A stretch of DNA of 64,000 nucleotides from Blasia pusilla (taxonomy: Eukaryota > Marchantiophyta > Marchantiopsida > Blasiales): the NCBI GenBank assembly GCA_050084515.1, contig CM114271.1:17422001-17486000 (forward strand), given 5' to 3'. Positions 47,242-58,293 of the stretch are shown in pieces (position 1 is the first letter of the stretch; the number at the start of each line of letters is the position of its first letter). The notes below the pieces were generated by a model. That model saw only the letters and a program-made list of their open reading frames with translations, did no database searches and was not told where the DNA came from. A program made the translations under genes and the position numbers.

Positions 47242-47337
47242 TAGAGTTTGTGCTTCTACTAGTTCAGATAGGCAAACGTGGGCGCTGCAAACAGAAATGT
47301 TCTTATCGGAGAGCCTGCGGTAGAAGCACAAACTCTA
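47242..47337. repeat. Hairpin with 18-base perfect arms
   Basis: TAGAGTTTGTGCTTCTAC at 47242-47259 is the exact reverse complement of 47320-47337, with a 60-base loop. Flanks pair partly further out (ACAGGAATTGG against CAACTCCTCCAGGT). It could be a tiny foldback element or a small-RNA foldback; sequence alone does not decide. Confidence 0.85.
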
Positions 47338-48902
47338 GCAACTCCTCCAGGTTAAATGGTCCACACCGAAGTGACGAAGTGGTAACCAAGACACACATGT
47401 AATCGATGATTCGCCTGTGAGCAGCGGGACAAGTGTCAAGACGAGGCCCTTGTCATAAGATTGACCTCTTTGGTGGGGCATTGGTGCCAGGAAATTGGCT
47501 CTGGGATCATTGATAACAAAATAAACGGACTTGTAAATTCGGAATCCCAGCTAGAAAACTTGTCCATAACTAATTTTACCTCTTCCACGGAAATCTGATC
47601 TGATACAGGTCGGATATTTCTAGTTGAACATTTTCGATGATGGAAATTTTTTGCTCAAAGTGTTTTACAATATTTTTGGCAATCCTAAACTATACTACTA
47701 TTTGAGGAGTGTTTTCCCGATGGCAACAACCTTATATAACGCCTTACGTAACCGGGCGTTTAAGATGGCATAAATGGGTGTTTAGGGTTACAGGACAGTG
47801 TATCGAACGGTCCTAACTATTGACTACTAATTGAAGAACAATCATGCCAAGATTTGACACATGTGTCACAATCTTGAAATTTAAGGTGCAAAAAGCTATC
47901 ATAAATAACAGCATACATAGACTTTTCCTTGAATATTTATGATTAAACTCTAGTTTGAATCCCCTCATTTGAAAACAATTTCCCCTTTGCTTTGAAAAGT
48001 TTTTTTGGCCTTTGCCTTCATGGTTTGAGGAAAAATCAATGACCCTCCCCATTTCTAATCAAGTCTTATTATATTAAAAATAAATATTTTATGCCATGAT
48101 TCTCTTATTCTACTTTTTGCCTTCGCTTTGAGTTTATATTCAAGCAAAGATTCTCCTAATTATATTCAAGCTCTAGTGGATCATAGAATGGCCATAAGCT
48201 TACATCATAAGTTGGAGATGTGACACACCTTTGTGACTTGTTTACCTTTTAAATAAAAAAAAGGTCATATTCCCAACCCATATTTATTTTCAAATAAATA
48301 TGAACATGAAAATTTAAATTTAAAATGTGATTCTTATATTTTTTAGCCTCAAGGTTGTAACTTGATTGATTCTTTGAAAAAACCAAAGTGTTAAATATAT
48401 AGGCCCACTAGTCTTCGTTATGGTCCCAATGTCAATAACATAAGATGTGGTGAGGAAAGGGTTCCACATTTTATGATGATAAAATCAGACACAAGTGATT
48501 ATGAAATTGAGTGTCTTAATGATAGCATCATATCATATCATACTATTAAGCGGGTTAGCCCCGGCTAAGAGGCTCCCAATGAACGCCACGTGTGAAGCCT
48601 GTCAGTTTCTCACCTAAGATTTGAATAGAAAAGAAGTTTTAAAATAATTTTTGTCTAAAGATGAATTTAAATTAAAAAAATCGAATCTCAAAATTTTTAT
48701 TATTTTTCCTTATCAGTTCATTTTTTATTTTATAAGTTAAAAATATTATTTCAACATTTAGGAAAAAACGATTTTTTTAATTTCGAGCTAATTTTGGAAG
48801 GGAAATTACATAATACATTAGAAATATGTCATTTAATCTCTTTTGGAAGGGAAAAGATTCATTTTGAGGACACACAATGAATAAAGTTTAATCATTTTGA
48901 GG
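47338..48902. other. AT-rich non-coding stretch with a possible Helitron-type start
   Basis: CTATACTACTATTTGAGGAG at 47690 resembles the start at 36316, with AC instead of TC in front. Another similar word, TCATACTATTAAGCGGG, occurs at 48537, followed by the small inverted repeat TTAGCCCCGGCTAA. No coding sequence. Confidence 0.45.
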
Positions 48903-49132
48903 ACTCATTTTGATCCAAAGTTTGTCTCAAAATATTCTTAAAAAATCCCTCGCAACTAAAGCTTGAAATTAAGAATATTTTGAGATTAAATCATGGCATA
49001 AAATATACATGCCATGATTGAATATTGAATAAAATCAAGCATGAGTTTGTCTCAAAATATTCTTAAAAAATCCCTCGCAACTAAAGCTTGAAATTAAGAA
49101 TATTTTGAGACAAACTTTGGATCAAAATGAGT
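48903..49132. mobile_element. Foldback (MITE-like) element, 230 bases, nested palindromes
   Basis: The first and last 38 bases (48903-48940 and 49095-49132) are perfect inverted repeats starting ACTCATTTTGATCC. Inside, the arm-bearing block of about 65 bases (GTTTGTCTCAAAATATTC... AAGAATATTTTGAGA) occurs twice in direct order. Between the blocks lies a second palindrome, TCATGGCAT/ATGCCATGA (about 48991-49017). No clear target duplication is visible, so the superfamily is open. Confidence 0.85.
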
Positions 49133-49487
49133 GAATTTGTTTACTAATTGATAAACTTTGAAGACTCCTATCAAATTTCTCATGAATTCATGATTTTTTT
49201 AACTTTACCCTTTACTAAGCAGAAAACAAGAATGGGTAAGGTTTTAATTATAATTAACTCAAATTCAAACATCTTCCCCGATAAAATCTACTAGTGTCTC
49301 TTTCATTTTTTTTAATCTTCCTCATTTGAAAATTTAAAATCATCTTTTCAAGGTTCATGCAAACGAAATTTAAATTTTAGTTTTGAGGGGAAATTAATTT
49401 TACATTTGGGAAAAAATGAAAAGGAGAATAGGACACTAATGGGACAAGAATTATCTCTATATTATTTTTAACTTTCAAGTTAGATTT
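49133..49487. other. AT-rich non-coding stretch
   Basis: Nothing recognised. Confidence 0.4.
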
Positions 49488-49513
49488 GGGGGGGAGGGGA
49501 GGGAGGGGGGGGG
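49488..49513 (+). other. G-run cluster, possible G-quadruplex
   Basis: Four G-runs (7, 4, 3 and 9 bases) separated by single A residues, in otherwise very AT-rich DNA. Confidence 0.6.
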
Positions 49514-49899
49514 AGAAGTACCGATTTAATCCCTCTTTTGGGAAAAAAAATTCATCAAAAAAATTTATTTTATTTTATTTATTGGTAGAGGAATAAATAT
49601 TTTTTCCAAAAATTAATAAAAGAAAAAATATGAAAAATTGTCTTGAGCCAACTTAGATATATTATAAAAAAATCGATCTTTTTTTAAAAACTTTTTAAAG
49701 ATTAAACTCCTCTAATTTCACATTATCATCCTCAATATATGAGCTTTTTCATCCCGAATTATTTGATACCCCTCTCATCTTCCATATGTGAGTTTTTTCA
49801 ATCCCAATTATCTCACCTAAAGCATTGCAGGTAAAAAATTATTATTAATAATTAGTTAAAGTCCCAAATATAGTGTAATTTTTTCAGTAACATTTTTCT

Positions 49900-49940
49900 G
49901 TTGTGCCACTCTAATTTTAGCTAAATTAGAGTGGCACAAC
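49900..49940. repeat. 41-base near-perfect palindrome
   Basis: Arms GTTGTGCCACTCTAATTT and AAATTAGAGTGGCACAAC (18 bases, no mismatch) around a 5-base centre. Half of the same sequence, GCCACTCTAATTTTAGCTAAATTT, recurs at about 50058-50081. The pair may be the ends of a small transposon or two decayed copies of one. Confidence 0.85.
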
Positions 49941-50081
49941 ACCTCTAAAGAAGGAACAAGCTCTCGCATTGCCATAAAGAGTTCTCTCATTCTAAAATTA
50001 TCCAATTTTTTGTATTTCTAGTATTTTTTCAATATTTTCAAAAATAAAAAATTCCTGCCACTCTAATTTTAGCTAAATTTA

Positions 50082-50430
50082 GGGGATGAAGAGTTTAGAG
50101 GATGGGGTTTCCTAGCTCATGAGAGGGCCGCCCACTAGTTCAAAATTTGGAAGTAAGGAACAAATTTGGTAATTTTAATATTTTCAAAATGAGACTCTTC
50201 ATTTTATACGTGTGAAGAATCTGAACCCATGTGTCAAATAATAGCATAAATTTTGTTCACACTCCTAATTTTATAAAGACTTCATTATTTCGTTTCAAAA
50301 AACGTTTACTTCATTAAAAAATTACGTTAAAAGAAAATATCATACTAATATCTGTAGTACGAAAATCGGTGTCACGTCAGTTAGCCATTAGTATCTTATT
50401 AGTCATGGATCTAGCAAGAACCAGATAAAG
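50082..50430. other. AT-rich non-coding stretch
   Basis: Nothing recognised. Confidence 0.4.
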
Positions 50431-51520
50431 TTGTATTAACCTATTATAGGTTGGAAGAAAGAAGCGAAGAAACGCAAGTCGTTCTCACCTTCGCATTAAT
50501 CAACATCGAAAAAGATTGCTCGCGCGCTCTTGTGGAGATGCAGCCTCCGGAGTATCGAGCGGTGGCAGTGGGAGACATCGGGCGGCCTTTGGCAGCGTCG
50601 CCTTCCGCCTGCTGCGGAAAATCTGCAATCCCTCACATGTGAATTCAATGACGATATTGGGATGCTGATCTGCGTAGAATATATAAATGTAGAAATACAT
50701 GTGAAAGGGACCCTATACATCGTATCTCTTGCAACATGACCTTCCCTCCGCTCAACGAGCTGCACTCGAGGAACTCGCGTTTGTGTATGAGACCTCCCAT
50801 ATTGGAAAGCAGAATGAAGATCAGAAGGAAAAGTAATTCCAAATAAAAGGAGACCACCTTCATTGCCAAGGGATGAATAAAGTTCAATATAAGAAGAATA
50901 ACTGTAGAAAAATGGGAACACCTTTCGATCGAAGATCGTCGGATAATGGATACCTCTAATCGAAGAAGCAGTAGTCATTGCCAGAGTCCCCGTCGTATGT
51001 TAACCGCGATTCACTCTCCCATGGAATTTGACTCGTGTTCGGTCGTTGGAATCGGTGAAAGAACCGTCATCCACGCTCCGACGAATCAACGCGTGTGTTC
51101 TGCATGAGGCCGTAGGATGCGAAAAGTTCGCCGAAAAACGGAACTCTCGCATCCGGAAAGCTATCAAATGTGACTCTATGCGCGAGCGATTTTGGCTTTG
51201 TATAGGTTCATAATGAAATGTGACTCATAGAATCCAGATCACGCTTGCTTTATTTGCGTGGATAAAAGATCAAATCTGCACAGCTCTCGCCACGGACGCT
51301 CTTTGGAGAAATGCTCTTTCGGTTGACTGCAGTCTCCTTGATGACGGCACTCGCGTTCTTGACATTCTTGTGCGGCGGAGCACTACACTAGGGACTGTGT
51401 CAACTGAAACCTGTACTCTCGCGCTGTGACGAAATCTATCCGCTCCGACGAATCAACGCGCGTGTCCGGGCGCTCGGCCCGACTTCTTTGTTGATTAGAG
51501 GCTTTAGCAGTCTCCCGCTT
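50431..51520. other. GC-richer island without a recognised gene
   Basis: Composition is more even than in the flanks, with several CG-rich words. A 20-base direct repeat, CGCTCCGACGAATCAACGCG, occurs at 51074-51093 and 51441-51460. Frames of 60-160 residues on both strands show no family features. It could be a relic of an older transposon or a gene piece. Confidence 0.4.
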
Positions 51521-52009
51521 ATAATTCTTTTTCTTTCTTTTTCTTCACTACGAGTATCAAACTAGTTCGGCGGCACATAGTGGGGTGGGGTATTATTAAA
51601 AAATAATTATACGAAAATGTAAGTGTATATGTATGCATAAACTATACTACACCGATAATGTAGAAAATTAAAAAGGTGATATAAAGGCATTAATAAAAAT
51701 CTTCAATACAAACCAATATAATATAAATCAATTTTATGGTAGTGTATAGTAGTTCAAATAGGAAGACATAAGTGTGCAATCCGGGAGGTGAAAATAATAG
51801 CGTGATAATGATAGAGATAATACTATAGAAAAAATAAAATGATATACAATGAACATCAAATAAATACAGAAGTATTAAAATTTTGGCATTTAATGATAAA
51901 TCATATATTACTACACGAGAATCAATAATAAATGTCATAATAGCAAAATAGTTAAGCAATAATGCGAGAGGATTCAATGCAAGAAACACGCCCATTAATA
52001 CAAAGTAAG

Positions 52010-52185
52010 AGTGAGAGTGTAAGAATGACGACCAATACATAAAGATGGACAATACATAATGACGAAGAATACATAAAGATGGTCAATACCCAATTAATAC
52101 GAATCCGCGCAACAAATAAGAGTGTAAGAATTATGGCTAATACATGAAGCTAGCCAATACAAAAGACGAAGAATACGTTGAGAAC
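52010..52185. repeat. Imperfect tandem repeat with AATACATAAAGATGG words
   Basis: Two units of about 113 bases starting GAGTGTAAGAA, each containing CCAATACA, GACGAAGAATAC and related short words. Confidence 0.65.
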
Positions 52186-52915
52186 CTAATCCTATTCATC
52201 CTATAATCGTTTTCCAAGTCATAGCATGGATCCTATGGAGCATTGTGGTACGATTGCAAAAAATGTTGTGTTTTGCACGCACTTGAGAGGAAACCGCAAA
52301 ATATGGGCTTTAAGTCGGGGCCGTAATAAAAAAAATTCCTTTAAATAATTTAAAATTACCTTGTGTCAAATCCATAATATTCTGGTAAATAAACAAGACA
52401 TGCGATAGCAATCTAATAAGACAAAATAGTAACGCAATAACATTTTTTTCCTAAATTATCCCTTTACTAACTAAGTTAGAGAGTTGAAACAAATTTTTGG
52501 GATGGGAGAATAATTTAATTCCTTGGAGGAGAAATATTTTATTAATGAGGGTTTTTATTTAAGGGAGGTGTGGGATGTTTATTAACAACCCCCACTTCTT
52601 GTGGATGCTATACTTGGGGAGCACGAAATGATATTGGAGGAGTGGGGTATTCAATGGATCTAGAAACACTAATTAGTTAGCAAGACTCTACCACAAGAGC
52701 CCTGCACTTCAACATTGAGCGTAAATTTAGACATTTATATACCTAGACATTCACATTCATGCGTGCTCCATTGCACACAAGAGTCCTCATGTAGGTCAAT
52801 TTTTTTTATGCTGCAAAGCAAACTTTCAATCATACACATGTACTTCTTCACGTCATTCATATTGCATTGCTCATCCTAGTACTCAACCGATTCAACGAAA
52901 TGCGAGACAAGGCAA
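52186..52915. other. Non-coding stretch
   Basis: No gene recognised. It is AT-rich, with short random frames. Confidence 0.4.
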
Positions 52916-53210
52916 GGAGGACCATAATTTCTCTGCCTCATGAAAGGAAGCTCAACACATAGAGAGTAAGCTCTCAAACTCACTTTGTTTGGGTATTCCC
53001 CTTCCCTCTCACCTCAGTGACTCGCGCACATAGGTCATCTCCTTGAATCTTATCTTGTAATAGTGTGTCAGGGATCATTTCTATAAATGTAAAGTAAACT
53101 CTACTAATGACATACTCTTTACAAAAATAGTAAGTTTTTCAATATGGCTCTAAATGAGCCTAAAATAGGGGCAAACTTGCTCTCTCTTACCTTTGAACTC
53201 TTGAAGTTCT
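52916..53210. repeat. Dispersed repeat R2, copy 1 (uninterrupted)
   Basis: Related to 56510-56596 and 61504-61720, which are its left and right parts separated by the copia element. Shared words: GCCTCATG...GAGCTCTNAAACTC, GTCATCTCCTT, AAAGTNAACTCTACTNNTAATG, and GCTCTAAATNAGC. It is non-coding. Confidence 0.65.
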
Positions 53211-53589
53211 CTCATATATATAGAGAATCGCTAGGTGAGAGATATAACCTTGAGTTATGGATGGCAACTCATAAAACCGTGAAGGAAAGTAGACAACATG
53301 GCCCAAAACATCAAAAGTGACACGGAAAGCAAGCTTTGATTGGAGAAGAAACCTCCAACAACTATAAGAGCTTTTAGTGGTGTAGATATTTCTTATCCAA
53401 ATTTTTGATGTGCTAACATAAGCACTTTTTATAATTGCAATTGTCATAAAAATGATCCCCGTTATTTTGAAACTTGGGATCTAGTACATTTCATAGTTGA
53501 GATTCAAATGTACTTAATCTAGTTATTCCGCTATGATTATTGTGAAATTCATAAAATAGAATTGTAGCACTCCATTAAATAAAAGGATG

Positions 53590-54790
53590 ATTGTTCTGAC
53601 TAAGAGGTTATGTTGGCCCAACATGAAGGAGGATGTTGCTCAGTATGTGAAGACTTGTGTGCCAAACGAATAGAGTTTATTATGAAAAAAAGGCTTATTT
53701 CACCCTTTGTCGATTCTAGAAGGACCCTTGCACAATGTCATTATGGATTTTATTACGAGTCTTCTAGAGTTTGAGGGATACAATCCTATATTTATGATAG
53801 TTGATCAGTTCAGCAAGTTGGGGAGGTTTGTATCAACAGTGGACTCCACAACGGCTTATGTGGCATCTTGATTGTTCCTAGATAGTTGGTGGAGAGCTCA
53901 TGGGTTGCCTAGGAGTATTGTTTCAGATCGGGATCTAAAATTTACCAATGCCTTTTAGAAGTACCTATTCATAAAGTTTAGGACCAAGCTAAGTTTTAGT
54001 ACCGCCTTCCATCCGCAGAAAAATGAAAAAATGGAAAAGTTAAACTTGATCGTGAATCGTTACTTGAGGAATTAGGTATGCACCGACTAGCAAGATTGGG
54101 CAAGGTATGTGGATAAGTATGGCTGAATATTGCTGCAACTTGACCAAGAATTCTGCAACGGAAGAATCTCCATTTCTTTTGGCGTATGGACATGAGCCAA
54201 AAGGGCCTCTTGACTTGGCTCTTTCAAAGGGTACTACATCAATATAGACCCAACAAGCAATGACTGAAGTTTTGTTAGTGGAGATGCGAGAACGGACATA
54301 GTGGGCAAGAAGGAGTCTTGCAAAGGCTCAACTAAGGCACGTTAAGCATGCTAACAAGAGTCCGCGTCAAGTGAGTTTCCAAGTAGGGAACCAAGTGTGG
54401 TAAATTGTGAAGAATCTCACTCTTCCAAAAGAGTTGTCTGCAAAGGTGTCTGCCAAGTATGTTGGATTGTAGGTGTCCAAGGCAATCCCGTTTGAGGATG
54501 TTTATACATTGGAGTTGGCAAAAGAGTTCAAGATTCACCCAAATTTCCATGTGTCAACATTGAAGAAGTGTCCTCAAGATAATGTGCGTCTCGGGCGAAG
54601 GCAAGTATTGAGACCATAATCGATGATTGTCAAAGGAGAACCAAATTTTGAGGTGGAGATCATTTTGCATTCAAAATGTAGGACCATAAAGTATGAGTAT
54701 TTGGTCAAATTGAAGGCCTACCATGTGAAAGAGGCGGCTTGGATTGCGGAGGGAGATTTGGAACATGTGCAAGAGGTGTTATAACAATTC
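53590..54790 (+). pseudogene. Chromovirus (Ty3/gypsy) integrase and chromodomain remnant
   Basis: Pieces in frame order: WPNMKEDVAQYVKTC (zinc-binding end of integrase), VIMDFITSL (first Asp), FSKLGRFV, VSDRDLKFTNAF (second Asp), FHPQKNEKMEKLN (around the Glu), and LLQLDQEFCN-type decayed text. After shifts come IHPNFHVSTLKKCPQDN, then FEVEIILHSKC and EYLVKLKAYHVKEAAWI, a chromodomain-like end. Stops and shifts are frequent. RT and gag are not found upstream, so this is only the 3' part of an element. It belongs to a different branch from the PHD-bearing gypsy at 12380. Confidence 0.8.
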
Positions 54791-55509
54791 AAACGGATGT
54801 AGGAAAAACACGCATTAGTACATGGAGTCTTACGCTAGGGACATTACTTGTGGCCAGAGGAAGCTTGGGCCAAAGGCAAATGTAACTAGAACAGGCTAGT
54901 ATTGTAATAAAGGAATACATGGATTTGGAGATTCGATGCTAGTGGTTGATTGCAAATTTGTTTTTGGTAGTGCATGGAAATGCTTCGTTCCTCATATGCT
55001 TAGGATGTAAGTCAAGAGAAGAGACAAGGAGTATATGAGAGGTGAGAGCTTGTATTTGGATAAGCACCTAGAATAGGAAAAAGTGTTGGGTGGCTAATAC
55101 TTGGGCTCGCCCTAGCGTCATCGAGGCACATCACTTTGTCTTGGGGCTTGGGATGATCTTACTCGTTATATCAAGAGTGAACTTAGTGACGCACCTATGT
55201 TGAATACGAGAGCGACCTAAAAGTAGTATAACTTGTGGACCCCATAAATAGATGGGATGTTTACGTGTTGGGAATAAGAGAAGTCTTAGGTAGTAGACTT
55301 AGCTAGCTTATTTGATAGCTTAGGTTAGTTCTGAGGAACTTATCTAGACTTATTAAGAGGAGATGCTAAAAGATGCTAAGTGGTGCATGCAACAACTGAA
55401 GACTTAAGCCAAACAAGGAATTGTCGAGTAGCTATCAAAACACAATTCGATATCAAGGGGTCGGCTTCCCAAAAAACTTGACATTATAAGGTTTGCATTG
55501 ATCAAGGCA
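54791..55509. other. Non-coding stretch after the chromovirus remnant
   Basis: It probably includes the 3' untranslated part of the gypsy remnant. No coding sequence and no clear LTR border. Confidence 0.4.
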
Positions 55510-56490
55510 TCGATCTCTAAATCAAATGACCGCCATGCGGAACATCAAAACTCTAGTGGACTCACACTATGATGGTTTAAGCGTTGGAGAGGTCTCTTGA
55601 AGGAGACACAAGATAAGAGACTCGAACAAGGTTGAGCATTTCATGCATTTATGGTTGCAACTTGAAAACTTGAACCAAAAATGAACCAAGACTTGAAAGG
55701 AGTGGATTCTAGAAAGAGTGGTTGCCAAAGAGGTGAGATCCAGATTTGGAATGTGACTTCCGTTTGGGGTTTTTACTATATTTTGGACCATAAATTTTAG
55801 TCCGAATATTTTTGGGACAAATAAGGTGGTGTTGGAAACCTTATGCAAAGCCAATTCCAATGAATCAAAGATTTCAACAAATGCATGAGCAAAGGCTGAG
55901 AAACTTCCCAAAAATGACTATACATAGCGTTGGGTTGAGGGCCGAAAAGAGGGGCCCAAGAGTCTTTTCCCAAAAGATAGGGGGAGGGCAGAGAACCCTA
56001 GAAGTACTAGTAAGGGAGGAGGTTTCCAATAGTGCTTGGGACACAAACCCCACTTTGGGGCACCGCGGGGTAAACCAAGGGCATGAAATGCATGGATCGG
56101 AAGTTTGGCATTGTGATTCGAAACCCAAACCAAGCCCAATAGAATGGATTTTAGAGGCCAATTTTGGATTCCAACCCCCCACTCATTTAAGTAGGTCTCG
56201 ATAGGGCTCATACAAGGTCCATTGGAGTTGGGACACCCTAGGCGTGCGAACGCTATTTTAGATGTGTGGACTATCTAGAATGTTTGTCCCGAGTCTCGGA
56301 AGACTTGCCTATGTTGGGAAGTGAGGAATTATGAAGGTTGAGTTTGATGAAGTGCCAAGTTGAGAACTCGGCTAGTTGGAAGGCTAATTGACCCAGACTA
56401 AATTAACGTGAGTGTGTTTGGATATAGATTAGTAAGAGGGTGCGTCCTACTAAATGTATGCTTCCTAAACACTAGAGATTGAAGTTCAAG
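55510..56490. repeat. Dispersed repeat R1, copy 2
   Basis: Same orientation and landmarks as 6153-7095. It ends at GTCCTACTAAATGTATGCTTCC. Frames on both strands follow the repeat and are not genes. Confidence 0.75.
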
Positions 56491-56509
56491 AATTAAGGGA
56501 AGTAGGCGC

Positions 56510-56596
56510 ACAACAAGAGCTCCTCCGCCTCATGCCAAGAGGTTTAACAAAGAGAGAATGAGCTCTAAAACTCTCTCTCTCTCTTCTCGGATATAT
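56510..56596. repeat. Dispersed repeat R2, copy 2, left part
   Basis: Matches the start of 52916-53210 (CTCCGCCTCATGCCAAGAGG... GAATGAGCTCTAAAACTC) and stops at the copia 5' LTR. The right part resumes after the 3' LTR at 61504. Confidence 0.55.
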
Positions 56597-56905
56597 TGAA
56601 GATTGAGTTAGAGTCAAGCTCATGAGACATCTAAACTGCTACATTTGGTACTCGCACAAAGTAGGGAAGCTTAATCTTGATTAGTCAATTAAATGTGATT
56701 ATCTTAACTAGGATTAGTTAATCATAATTAGTCTAACTTGAGACTATGGTTAAGATTAGGGTTAGGGTTGCTTGTACATACCCTATATAATTGAGAAGGG
56801 ACCAGCCTCCACTCATTCTCTCATTGCAAAATTTCGTTCTCCATGGTGGCGTGTAAGTGTGAGAGTCATTTTCCACCAATTATGCTTCTTTAACAATTTT
56901 CTAAA
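56597..56905 (+). repeat. Copia 5' LTR
   Basis: Starts TGAAGATTGAGTTAG, ends TTTTCTAAA (the 3' copy has TTTTCTACA, the expected CA end). TATATAA lies at 56784-56790. A double TTAGGG occurs at 56756-56767. By eye about nine in ten positions equal the 3' LTR, so the insertion is not recent. Confidence 0.9.
56784..56790 (+). promoter_or_regulatory. TATA box of the copia LTR
   Basis: TATATAA, conserved in the 3' LTR at 61381-61387, inside CCCTATATAATTGAGAAGG. Confidence 0.7.
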
Positions 56906-56917
56906 TGGTATCAGAGC
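56906..56917 (+). promoter_or_regulatory. Primer-binding site, initiator tRNA-Met
   Basis: TGGTATCAGAGC directly abuts the LTR end. It is the standard plant retrotransposon site complementary to the 3' end of initiator methionine tRNA, used to prime minus-strand DNA. Confidence 0.92.
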
Positions 56918-57377
56918 GATAGAACATCACTTGAAATTCTTGGTGTTTGAGGAGAGAAGAGAGGCAATTTAGCTTGGGAGAAGGAAATTTTTTTGAGAGC
57001 TCAGTGGGTGTAGATTTCATGTGGAGCTTTGCCGGTGATAAACTTTGGAGGCATTTTCGGTCGATTAAGCCATCTGGGTCCGCATTGGCCATAATGATGC
57101 CGAAGGTTGTTCTAAATGACTTGTAGAGCTCATCGAGAAATTTCCCACACATCCAAAATCGCTTAATTCTGACATTCTGAGCTCTTGCAGTAGCAATTTC
57201 AGTGTAGGAAAGTGCAATTAGTGAAGAAAAGTTATTCAGTTTGCTCTTTACAGGCCAATTCCGACTAGTTCTTTCATAATGTTGATCAATTTTGAAAATT
57301 TTCATATCGATGTCTGTGTAGGAGTAATCTATGCTTTAATTGGACCAGTGAAGAGCTTGAAATTACATTTTTTGTGA

Positions 57378-58290
57378 GTGAAATCATTCGCCGTGGAGTA
57401 TTCTTCAAGACCAATCACATGCGAGAAGCTAGGTAAGCAGAATTATAATGTCTGGAAGTTTCACATGAAACAATTTCTCATGGGTCAAGAACTATGGGAG
57501 ATTTTCATAAGTGATGAGGCCAAGTCAAAAGGTGATTCAACAGACTTGAATATTCGCGCTTGGAACAAACACACAATGCAAGAAATCCACTACAGGTCAA
57601 TAGCGATCAGTTGACCAATGATAGGTCACATTCAAGATGTTGATATTTTGAAGGATGCTTGGGATGCATTGGAGAAGCTATTCCAAACATCTACAAAGGT
57701 AAAAAATCTTCGATTGAAACAGAAATTGAACAAAATGAGGAAAAGATTGCATAGCATCAATGATTATGTTTTGAGCATCAGACATATTGTTGATTAGTTG
57801 AATACCATGGGAGTGATAGTAGAAGATGATAATCTGATTTTTATTACTCTTCAAGGCCTTACAAAGGATTAAAAATCCTTTGAGATCTCTATCTTTGTAA
57901 GAGAGAAATATCCAACCTTTCAAGAGTTAGTCCCATTGTTAATCAATGAAGAGATGCGCCTAATAAGCAGTGGTAGCTCGTCTAGTCTACAAGAGAGTGC
58001 GTTATTTGCAAGTTATGGATCAAACAGAGGCAGGGGTCGTGGTAGAAGCTTCCATGATCGTTGAGGATATCAAATATATGGAGAACGAGACACTCAATAT
58101 AATGTCACTCAATCAACTACGAATCGATATCAGACACAATCACAAGGTGGTGATGGTGGAAATCGTTGGAGTCCATTCAACAACAGAGGGTCCCTAGCTC
58201 TTCCAATTACTCGGGATAAAGGGTCTCTATGCAAAGTTTTGCTTCAATAAGAAGGTAGAGATGAGAACATGAGCCTTAAAAAAACAAAAC
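57378..58290 (+). pseudogene. Copia gag remnant
   Basis: The frame at 57378 carries LGKQNYNVWKFHMKQFLMGQ, the gag start of this copia type. It continues past stops with DAWDALEKLF, then KMRKRLHSINDYVLSI, an ITLQGLTKD piece, LLINEEMRL and a GSNRGRGRGRSF basic stretch. The zinc knuckle is largely lost: only a CKFCF-like piece remains near 58230. Confidence 0.8.
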
Positions 58291-58293
58291 TAT

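Noticed and set aside
50496-50978. 160-codon minus-strand frame
   Set aside because: No domain or repeat; amino-acid order looks random and other frames overlap it.
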